Position numbers and translations under genes: made by a program. 64,000 bases of DNA from Streptomyces sp. YS415 (lineage in GTDB: Bacteria > Actinomycetota > Actinomycetes > Streptomycetales > Streptomycetaceae), in assembly GCF_023544665.1 (NCBI RefSeq), contig NZ_JAMJFL010000006.1:1-64000 (forward strand), given 5' to 3'. The notes under the pieces are model-generated. The model saw only the letters and a program-made list of their open reading frames with translations. It was not told the DNA's origin and ran no database searches. This document shows positions 58,357-64,000 of this stretch, piece by piece; position 1 is the first letter of the stretch; each line of letters starts with the position of its first letter.

Positions 58357-58361
58357 CGGTG

Positions 58362-58781
58362 TCACGCCTCCTGCTTCGCGTCGATCTCGGCGATCAGGGC
58401 CTCGATGCGCGTCTTGATCTCGTCCCGGATGGGGCGGACGGACTCGACGCCCTTGCCCGCCGGGTCCTCCAGGGCCCAGTCGAGGTACTTCTTGCCGGGG
58501 AAGATCGGGCAGGCGTCGCCGCAGCCCATGGTGATGACGTAGTCGGACGCCTGGACGGCCTCGGTGGTCAGGATCTTCGGCTGGGCTGCGGAGATGTCGA
58601 CGCCGACCTCCTTCATGGCCTCGACCGCGGCCGGGTTGACCTGGTCACCCGGGATGGAGCCGGCGGAGCGGACCTCGATCCGGTCGCCCGCGAGGTGGGT
58701 CAGGAACCCGGCGGCCATCTGGGAGCGCCCGGCATTGTGGACGCAGACGAACAAGACGGAGGCGAGCGGGGTGGAGGACAT
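58362..58781 (-). CDS. arsC: Arsenate reductase (LMW phosphatase type, thioredoxin-coupled)
   Basis: A 139-residue ArsC. The P-loop CVHNAGRS starts at C13 with R19 as the arsenate-binding Arg, and the redox relay cysteines C87 and C91 are in GCGDAC. The product is As(III). GGAAG precedes ATG 58781. It lies between the second arsC-like gene and the reductase gene, all on the minus strand, so a single operon is likely. Confidence 0.92.
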   Translation of the reverse strand: MSSTPLASVLFVCVHNAGRSQMAAGFLTHLAGDRIEVRSAGSIPGDQVNPAAVEAMKEVGVDISAAQPKILTTEAVQASDYVITMGCGDACPIFPGKKYLDWALEDPAGKGVESVRPIRDEIKTRIEALIAEIDAKQEA

Positions 58782-58823
58782 GGGTTCTTCCTTCGTAAGC
58801 GGGTCGAAAGAGTTGTTCGGGGT

Positions 58824-59459
58824 TCAGGTGTTCGGCAGCGAGTCGAGCAGTTCGGTGATGCGGGCGTCGATCTCGTCGCGGATACCGCGGACGACGGTGA
58901 TCGGGGCGTCCTCGGGGTCGGTGACCGGCCAGTCCAGGTAGCGGCGGCCGGGCACGATCGGGCAGGCGTCCCCGCATCCCATGGTGATGACGATGTCGGC
59001 GGCCTTTACGACCTCGTCGGTCAGCGGCTTGGGGAACGCGTCCGTGACATCCACGCCGGCCTCGCTCAGCACCTGCGCCACGGCCGGCTCGACCTCCGCA
59101 GCAGGATGCGTGCCGGCGGAGGAGACGGTGACATGGCCTTGGGTGCGATGGGTGAGGAGGGCCGCGGCCATCTGCGAGCGGCCGGCGTTGTGGCTGCACA
59201 CGAACAGCACTCGGGGCAGGCCGCTGCCCGGAGCGCCTTGGACGTGAGCGAGCGCGTCGAGGCGCTCGGCGGCCAGGTGCTCGGCCAGCACGACGAGGTG
59301 CGTGCGGACGCGGGCGTGGTCGGCGAGACACTCGTAGGAGTCGGTGACGAGGCGCTGGATGGTCTCGGGCGAGAAGCGACCGCGGTATCGCAGAGCAAGG
59401 CTCGCGATGCCGGAGGCCAGGCGTTCGTCGGGCAGGACGGGGGGCGGGGACGCGGTCAT
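58824..59459 (-). CDS. Arsenate reductase-like protein with N-terminal helical domain
   Basis: A 211-residue protein. The N-terminal 75 residues form a three-helix-type domain (LPDERLASGIASLALRYRGRF, IQRLVTDSYECLADHA) seen in actinobacterial ArsC2-type proteins. A LMW phosphatase domain follows, with active Cys C88 in CSHNAGRS and distal cysteines in GCGDAC. It duplicates the chemistry of the shorter ArsC downstream but may use mycothiol/mycoredoxin rather than thioredoxin, as in Corynebacterium ArsC1-type enzymes. First gene of the minus-strand operon, divergent from arsR. Confidence 0.88.
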   Translation of the reverse strand: MTASPPPVLPDERLASGIASLALRYRGRFSPETIQRLVTDSYECLADHARVRTHLVVLAEHLAAERLDALAHVQGAPGSGLPRVLFVCSHNAGRSQMAAALLTHRTQGHVTVSSAGTHPAAEVEPAVAQVLSEAGVDVTDAFPKPLTDEVVKAADIVITMGCGDACPIVPGRRYLDWPVTDPEDAPITVVRGIRDEIDARITELLDSLPNT

Positions 59460-59527
59460 GGGAAACGCTTTCGGGGCGTGGGCTCCACGGGCGTGGGGAT
59501 GCGGGTCCCAGGGTTCAGCTCGGGCTG

Positions 59528-59559
59528 GTATCAGCTCGGAGTGATGTGAGAGTATCAGC
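59528..59559. promoter_or_regulatory. Direct repeat in the divergent arsC/arsR promoter region
   Basis: GTATCAGC occurs twice, at 59528-59535 and 59552-59559, 24 bases apart, in the 102 bases between the divergent arsC-like and arsR genes. The second copy ends 2 bases before the arsR ATG. It may be part of an ArsR operator. The arsR start has no clear ribosome site, so its transcript may be leaderless. Confidence 0.35.
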
Positions 59560-59561
59560 CC

Positions 59562-59876
59562 ATGATGACGTCAGTCGACACTGATCTGATGCGGGTTCTC
59601 GCGGACCCGCTACGCCTCCAGATCGTCACCCTGCTCGCCAAGGAGACGCTCTGCAGCACCCACCTGATAGAGGAGACGGGGGCCAAGCAGACCAACCTCT
59701 CCAACCATCTCAAGGTGCTGCGCGAGGCCGGGGTCGTGGCGACCGAGCCCTGCGGCCGGTTCACCTACTACCGGCTCAAGCCCGACGTCATCGCCGCCCT
59801 CGCCGGTCAGTTCGCCGACCTGGCGGAGACCGCGCGCGCCACCGCAGAGAACAACGTCAAGCGGTCCTGCCCCTGA
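59562..59876 (+). CDS. arsR: ArsR family arsenite-responsive repressor
   Basis: A 104-residue ArsR/SmtB protein. The helix-turn-helix is at about 30-60 (CSTHLIEETGAKQTNLSNHLKVLREAG). The wing contains CGRFTYYRL. Cysteines at 31, 64 and 103 are candidate As(III) ligands; the layout differs from the classical ELCVCDL site, which the second ArsR of this locus has. The gene is divergent from the arsC pair and upstream of the channel and flavoprotein genes, so it probably controls both sides. Confidence 0.88.
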   Translation: MMTSVDTDLMRVLADPLRLQIVTLLAKETLCSTHLIEETGAKQTNLSNHLKVLREAGVVATEPCGRFTYYRLKPDVIAALAGQFADLAETARATAENNVKRSCP

Positions 59877-59912
59877 TCACCGCCCTTACGGCGACTGCAT
59901 GAAGGAGTCCTG

Positions 59913-60704
59913 TTGACCGCCACCGAGGCCGCCGAGCACGACAGAGCCGGGGAGGCTGCCATAGCCTCTGCCGCTCCCCGGCATGAGCCGAAGCCCGCGC
60001 CGGGTGCCATCCCGCCGCGGGTCCCACTGCCTTCCAAGGCGGCGGCCGAATTGCTCGGCACCGCTCTCCTGGTCGCCGTCGTGGTCGGCTCCGGCATTCA
60101 GGCGACCGAGCTGACGCAGGACGTCGGGCTGCAGTTGCTGGCCAACTCGATCGCCACTGTCTTCGGTCTGGGCATCCTCATCCTGCTGCTCGGTCCGGTG
60201 TCGGGTGCGCACTTCAACCCCGTCGTCACGCTGGCGGAGTGGTGGACGGCCCGACGGGGCGGCGACGGTGTCACGGCTCGCGAGGTCGCGGTGTACGTCC
60301 CCGCACAGGTCGTCGGCGCGATCGCGGGCGCGATCCTGGCGGACGCGATGTTCGGCAAGCCCTTGGTGGAGTGGTCCACGCACGACCGCTCGGCCGGCCA
60401 TCTGCTGCTGGGCGAGGTGGTGGCCACCGCCGGTCTGATCCTGCTGATCTTCGGCCTGGCCCGCACCGATCAGCTGCGGTTCGCGCCGGTCGCCGTGGCC
60501 TCGTACATCGGCGCCGCGTACTGGTTCACGTCCTCCACCTCCTTCGCCAATCCGGCGGTGACGATCGGCCGTACCTTCACTGACACGTTCGCGGGCATCG
60601 CGCCTGGCTCGCTGCTGGGCTTCATCGGAGCTCAACTCGTGGGCGGGGCCGTCGGTCTGGCGCTGGTGGCGGTCATCTTCGTGCACGGCCGGTCCGCTGA
60701 ATGA
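59913..60704 (+). CDS. aqpS: Aquaporin-type (MIP) channel, probable arsenite facilitator
   Basis: A 263-residue MIP channel. The two selectivity loops are HFNPVVT (NPV at 102-104) and FANPAVTIGR (NPA at 213-215, R220). Six helices with a 40-residue hydrophilic N-terminus. TTG 59913 follows AGGAG. In Sinorhizobium AqpS lets arsenite flow out down its gradient after ArsC reduction, and a like role is likely here since no pump is visible. It overlaps the next gene by 4 bases. The first motif NPV instead of NPA may affect selectivity. Confidence 0.87.
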   Translation: MTATEAAEHDRAGEAAIASAAPRHEPKPAPGAIPPRVPLPSKAAAELLGTALLVAVVVGSGIQATELTQDVGLQLLANSIATVFGLGILILLLGPVSGAHFNPVVTLAEWWTARRGGDGVTAREVAVYVPAQVVGAIAGAILADAMFGKPLVEWSTHDRSAGHLLLGEVVATAGLILLIFGLARTDQLRFAPVAVASYIGAAYWFTSSTSFANPAVTIGRTFTDTFAGIAPGSLLGFIGAQLVGGAVGLALVAVIFVHGRSAE

Positions 60705-61759
60705 CCCTTGATGTGCAGGTGGTGGTGATCGGTGGCGGCCAGTCCGGTCTTGCCGCCGGTTACCACCTGCGGCGCCTCGGCATCGACTTCGTCATCCTCG
60801 ACGCCCAGACGGCGTCGGGGGGCGCCTGGCAACACACGTGGGACTCGCTCCACCTCTTCTCGCCCGCCGCTTTCTCCTCTCTTCCGGGACGGCTCATGCC
60901 GCCGCAGGCAGGGGAGGAGTACCCGGACGCCGAGCACGTGGTGGCGTATCTGCAGGACTACGAGAAGCGTTACGAGCTGCCGATCGTGCGACCGGTGCGG
61001 GCGCTCGGCGTCCACCGTGACGGAGAACTCCTGCGCGTGCAGACCGACTCCGGCACCTGGCGCGCCCGCGCCGTGATCAGCGCGACCGGCACGTGGTGGC
61101 GCCCTTTCCTCCCCGCCGTTCCAGGGCGTGGAGTGTTCGAGGGGCGCCAGGTGCACACGGTGGAGTACCGCAGTCCGGGTGACTTCGCCGGGCAGCGCGT
61201 CGTGGTCGTCGGCGGCGGCAACTCCGGTGCTCAGATCGCCGCCGACCTGGCCGTGGACACCGAGCTGACCTGGGTCACCCAGCGACCGCCCCGCTATCTG
61301 GCCGACGACATCGACGGCCGCGCCCTGTTCGACGCGGCCACCGCCCGCCGCCGCGCCCTCGATGCGGGGCGTACGGACACGGGCGGTGTGGCGTCGCTGG
61401 GCGACATCGTCGCCGTACCTCCTGTGCGGGAGGCCCGGGATCGAGGGCTGCTCCAGGCGAGCCCGATGTTCGCCAGGCTGGTCCCCGATGGCGTGGACTG
61501 GGTTGACGGCACCCGTGCCGAGGTCGACGCGATCATCTGGTGCACGGGCTTCCGGCCCGCCCTTTCCCACCTCGCCCCCCTCCAACTGCGTGGCCAACGC
61601 GGTCGCATCGCCACGGAGGGCACCCGCGCAGTGGACGAGCCGCGCCTGCACCTGCTGGGCTACGGGGACTGGACCGGACCTGCCTCTGCGACTCTGATCG
61701 GCGTCGGCCGCACTGCCCGCGAGGCCGCTCAGCAGATCGCGTACCGACTGAACTCCTGA
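60701..61759 (+). CDS. arsO: ArsO-like flavin monooxygenase
   Basis: A 352-residue flavoprotein. The FAD motif GGGQSG is at about 11-16 and the NADPH motif GGGNSG in the middle, with the FMO-like LHLFSPAAFSSLPG. Such ArsO proteins are cotranscribed with arsenic genes in Streptomyces plasmids and act on organic or inorganic arsenic by an unclear reaction. Start at the ATGA overlap with the channel gene shows tight coupling with it. Confidence 0.83.
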   Translation: MTLDVQVVVIGGGQSGLAAGYHLRRLGIDFVILDAQTASGGAWQHTWDSLHLFSPAAFSSLPGRLMPPQAGEEYPDAEHVVAYLQDYEKRYELPIVRPVRALGVHRDGELLRVQTDSGTWRARAVISATGTWWRPFLPAVPGRGVFEGRQVHTVEYRSPGDFAGQRVVVVGGGNSGAQIAADLAVDTELTWVTQRPPRYLADDIDGRALFDAATARRRALDAGRTDTGGVASLGDIVAVPPVREARDRGLLQASPMFARLVPDGVDWVDGTRAEVDAIIWCTGFRPALSHLAPLQLRGQRGRIATEGTRAVDEPRLHLLGYGDWTGPASATLIGVGRTAREAAQQIAYRLNS

Positions 61760-61851
61760 GCAGGCGATCGAACCCGTACGGCACGCGAAAGGGAGCTGCG
61801 GCCGGGTTCGCTGTCAGCCTCCTGCGCCGTGGCGGTCTGGTCGTGTCCTGC

Positions 61852-61878
61852 AAGGACGGCAAGGACGGCAAGGACGGC
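61852..61878. repeat. 9-base tandem repeat
   Basis: Three exact copies of AAGGACGGC lie between arsO and the second arsR. On the plus strand a short reading (KDGKDGKDG) would be possible but no start or ribosome site supports a gene. The remaining bases of this 174-base gap hold nothing else recognised. Confidence 0.7.
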
Positions 61879-61933
61879 AGCGAAGCTTCTGCCGCGCAGA
61901 CGGCGTGAGCACGGGCCGGGCGGCTCGGTGCGC

Positions 61934-62299
61934 TCAGGTGCGCAGGTCGAGCATGGCGGACATCGCGGCGACCACGGGCGGGGCGACCTGGTAGTAGACC
62001 CAGGTCCCGCTCCGCCGGCTCGTGAGGAGGCCGGCTTCGCGCAGCTTCTTCAGGTGGTGGGAGACGGTCGGCTGGGAGACGCCGACGTCGGAGATGTCGC
62101 AGACGCACGCCTCGCCGCCCGCGGACGAGGCGACCTTGGAGAACAGGCGCAGCCGCACGGGATCGGACAGTGCCTTGAACATCGCGGCCATCCTCTCCGC
62201 GTCTGCCTGCGACAGTTCCCCGGCGGTGATCGGCGGGCAGCACGGCACCGCCGCCCCGGTGTCCAGGACGGGAAGCTCGACAACCCGTGACTTTGACAT
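61934..62299 (-). CDS. arsR: ArsR family metalloid-responsive repressor (second copy)
   Basis: A 121-residue ArsR protein. It has the classical metalloid site as EACVCDIS (C65, C67) in the recognition helix region, plus an N-terminal CC pair (C20, C21) common in Streptomyces ArsR. Helix-turn-helix VSQPTVSHHLKKLREAGLL follows. The start ATG 62299 has no ribosome site and lies directly at the operator candidate, so the mRNA may be leaderless. Divergent from the Cys-rich peptide and flavoprotein genes, which it probably controls. Confidence 0.9.
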   Translation of the reverse strand: MSKSRVVELPVLDTGAAVPCCPPITAGELSQADAERMAAMFKALSDPVRLRLFSKVASSAGGEACVCDISDVGVSQPTVSHHLKKLREAGLLTSRRSGTWVYYQVAPPVVAAMSAMLDLRT

Positions 62300-62315
62300 G
62301 TGTCTATGTTGACAC
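62300..62315. promoter_or_regulatory. ArsR operator candidate
   Basis: GTGTC-TATGTT-GACAC (62300-62315) is a perfect 5-base inverted repeat directly upstream of the arsR ATG and 67 bases before the divergent peptide gene. Such dyads are typical of ArsR sites. Binding would block both promoters. Confidence 0.55.
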
Positions 62316-62381
62316 TCGTCGATACAGGTGGCAAGCTCCAGGCAAGGAAGACATCGACGGGCATCAAAACAAGGAGTTGTT

Positions 62382-62549
62382 GTGACCACTCGGATCCGTA
62401 CCACTCTCACCACCGCCCGGGCCCGCCGCACGGCTCGCCTCCTGGCCGACGTCAGCTTCTGCGACGGCTGCGCACAGGTCTGCGACGCCTCTTGCCGGGC
62501 CGCGACCCACCAGCGGCGCATGCAGTCCGCTCACTCCTTCGCCCGCTGA
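62382..62549 (+). CDS. 55-residue Cys-rich small protein
   Basis: A basic, small protein with cysteines 27, 30, 34 and 38 in CDGCAQVCDASC. The C-x2-C-x3-C-x3-C spacing suggests metal or metalloid binding. It starts at GTG 62382 after a strong AAGGAG (62371-62376). It is divergent from ArsR and followed 34 bases later by the flavoprotein gene, so it is probably in the arsenic regulon. It belongs to no family I can name. Candidate roles are arsenite chaperone or sensor. Confidence 0.62.
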   Translation: MTTRIRTTLTTARARRTARLLADVSFCDGCAQVCDASCRAATHQRRMQSAHSFAR

Positions 62550-62583
62550 TTCCGCCCCCCACCACTCAGGGAGATCGACCACC

Positions 62584-63966
62584 ATGAGCGAGCAGCGCCT
62601 CCCCGTCGTCGTCATCGGAGCCGGCCCGACCGGCCTGGCCGCGGCCGCCCACCTTGTCGAGCGCGGCATCGAGCCCCTGGTCCTGGAAGCCGGACCGGCC
62701 GCCGCGGCCGCGGTCCGCGAGTGGCGCCACGTGCGCCTGTTTTCCACCTGGGGCGAGCTCATCGACCCCGCCGCCGACAAGCTGCTCGCCCTCACGGGCT
62801 GGAGCAAGCCGGATGCCACCGACTACCCGACCGGAGGCGACTGGGCCGAGCGCTACCTGCAGCCCCTGGCCGACGTCCTCGGCCGGCGCGTCCGCTACGG
62901 CACGCGCGTCACCGGGGTCTCCCGCACCGGACGCGATCGCATCGTCGACGCCGACCGCGAGAGCCAGCCCTTCGTCGTGCATGCCACCACCTCCGACGGC
63001 GACGAGGAACGCTTCTTCGCGCGCGCCGTCATCGACGCCTCCGGCACCTGGAACACCCCCAGTCCGGCCGGGGCCAGCGGCCTGGCCGCCCTCGGCGAGA
63101 AGGCCGCCGCGGACCGCATCACCTACCGCGTGCCCGACCTCAAGGACCCAGCCGTTCGCGCCCGCTATGCGGGCAAGCGCACCGCCGTCATCGGCTCCGG
63201 GGCCTCCGCCTTCACCGCGCTCGCCACCCTCGCCGATGTCGCGCAGGACGAGCCCGGCACCCACGCGGTGTGGGTGCTGCGCCGAGGCATCGGAGGCGAC
63301 ACCTTCGGCGGTGGCGAGAGCGACCAGCTGCCCGCCCGCGGCGCTCTGGGCCAGGCCGCAAAGGCAGCCGTCGACAAGGGCTACGCCGACGCCGTCACCG
63401 GTTTCCGCACCGAGGCCTTCGACCGCGCGGAGGACGGACGGCTGGTCATGGTCGGGGAGGACGGCCGACGCCTCGACCCCGTCGACGAAGTCATCGTCCT
63501 CACCGGCCTGCGCCCCGACCTGTCCTTCCTCTCGGAGATCCGCCTCGGCCTGGACGAGCGCCTCCAGGCGCCCGTCGAGCTGGCCCCGCTGATCGATCCC
63601 AACCAGCACTCCTGCGGCACCGTCTACCCGCACGGTCACCAGGAGCTGTCCCACCCCGAGGCCGGCATCTACCTGGTCGGCATGAAGTCCTACGGCCGCG
63701 CGCCCACCTTCCTCGCCATGACCGGCTACGAGCAGGTTCGCTCCGTCACTGCCGCCATCGCGGGCGACCTGGAATCCGCCGACCGAGTCGAACTCACCCT
63801 TCCCGAAACGGGGGTGTGCGGCGGCGCAGGCCTCTTCGACGACCCGGCCGCTGAACAGAGCGACGGCGGCGGCTGCTGCGCCCCGGCACCGCAACTCGTA
63901 CCGATCGGCATCGGCGCTCCCGTCACAGTTGCAGCCGGCGAGGCGCCCTCAACCGGCGGCTGCTGA
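62584..63966 (+). CDS. FAD/NAD(P)-dependent oxidoreductase with Cys-rich C-terminal tail
   Basis: A 460-residue flavoprotein. FAD motif GAGPTG (12-17), NADP motif GSGASA, and an FMO-like HVRLFS segment. It resembles ArsO/FMO-type enzymes but has a C-terminal tail with cysteines in GVCGG, GGGCCAP and STGGC, as if to bind a metalloid substrate. GGGAGAT precedes ATG 62584. It follows the Cys-rich peptide gene, so the two are probably cotranscribed under ArsR. Only 34 bases follow to the end of the window. Oxidation of an arsenical is possible but not shown. Confidence 0.83.
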   Translation: MSEQRLPVVVIGAGPTGLAAAAHLVERGIEPLVLEAGPAAAAAVREWRHVRLFSTWGELIDPAADKLLALTGWSKPDATDYPTGGDWAERYLQPLADVLGRRVRYGTRVTGVSRTGRDRIVDADRESQPFVVHATTSDGDEERFFARAVIDASGTWNTPSPAGASGLAALGEKAAADRITYRVPDLKDPAVRARYAGKRTAVIGSGASAFTALATLADVAQDEPGTHAVWVLRRGIGGDTFGGGESDQLPARGALGQAAKAAVDKGYADAVTGFRTEAFDRAEDGRLVMVGEDGRRLDPVDEVIVLTGLRPDLSFLSEIRLGLDERLQAPVELAPLIDPNQHSCGTVYPHGHQELSHPEAGIYLVGMKSYGRAPTFLAMTGYEQVRSVTAAIAGDLESADRVELTLPETGVCGGAGLFDDPAAEQSDGGGCCAPAPQLVPIGIGAPVTVAAGEAPSTGGC

Positions 63967-64000
63967 GCCTGAACCACCAGTGCCCCAGCCGGCCTTGGCC

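Noticed and set aside
61797..61908. Small plus-strand reading frame containing the AAGGACGGC repeats
   Set aside because: No start codon with a ribosome site and no resemblance to a known protein.
1..64000. tRNA, rRNA, CRISPR arrays, riboswitches, attachment sites
   Set aside because: Read for conserved arms, spaced repeats and known leader motifs by eye; none was convincing. tRNAscan-SE, Infernal and a CRISPR finder would be decisive.

Overview
High-GC actinobacterial chromosome, almost certainly Streptomyces. The supporting signs are GC-rich third codon positions, GTG starts, GGAGG-type ribosome sites, 4-base ATGA/GTGA gene overlaps, a WhiB-like protein, a SARP regulator, ECF sigma factors, Tat-type secreted enzymes and rare TTA codons confined to one operon. 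No rRNA, tRNA, CRISPR array, intact insertion sequence or phage module was recognised.

Layout. 1-5,932: start of a luciferase-like monooxygenase, a large NTPase with a C-terminal helix-turn-helix, a decayed ECF sigma gene, a class A beta-lactamase, and a three-gene operon (RidA, YheO/DauR-like regulator, Ser/Thr dehydratase-like enzyme). 5,951-15,900: SARP regulator, coenzyme-dependent reductase, TetR regulator with a paired operator-like inverted repeat, hotdog thioesterase, zinc alcohol dehydrogenase, an intact ECF sigma factor, WhiB-like protein, FAD monooxygenase, Asp-nucleophile hydrolase and three small unknowns.

15,922-29,370 (all minus strand): tetR, an enoyl-CoA hydratase/isomerase and one 3,944-residue hybrid megasynthase, read as FAAL-ACP-KS-AT-KR-ACP-C-A-PCP-C followed by a C-terminal domain that resembles cyanobacterial-type acyl-ACP reductase (AAR) instead of a thioesterase or the usual short-chain-dehydrogenase reductase. 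The architecture predicts a fatty acid that is activated, extended by one malonate, ketoreduced, joined to one amino acid and released reductively. This is the most unusual system in the window.

29,682-43,044: a transposase remnant, two secreted proteins, a cytoplasm-type peptidoglycan amidase, a bile-acid:Na+ symporter family protein, an SGNH hydrolase facing a PucR regulator, a sensor kinase/response regulator pair facing an MMPL exporter, and an operon of a small protein, an ECF-type sigma factor and an IclR-like protein carrying three TTA (bldA-type) codons.

43,074-55,763: an alpha-1,6-glucan (dextran/isomaltooligosaccharide) locus. It holds a secreted GH49 enzyme with a CBM13 lectin domain, an AA10 lytic polysaccharide monooxygenase, two DoxX-like membrane proteins, an ABC ATPase, a ROK repressor and an operon of GH13 alpha-glucosidase, lipoprotein binding protein and two permeases. 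Three direct repeats in front of the operon look like operators. Stem-loops lie between binding-protein and permease genes and after the last permease.

55,913-63,966: a small HATPase protein, a TauE/SafE-type exporter, then an arsenic locus: thioredoxin reductase, two low-molecular-weight-phosphatase-type arsenate reductases, two ArsR repressors, an aquaporin-type channel, an ArsO-like flavoprotein, a 55-residue Cys-rich peptide and a second flavoprotein with a Cys-rich tail. No ArsB/Acr3 pump lies in the window, so arsenite may leave through the channel, or a pump may lie just outside.
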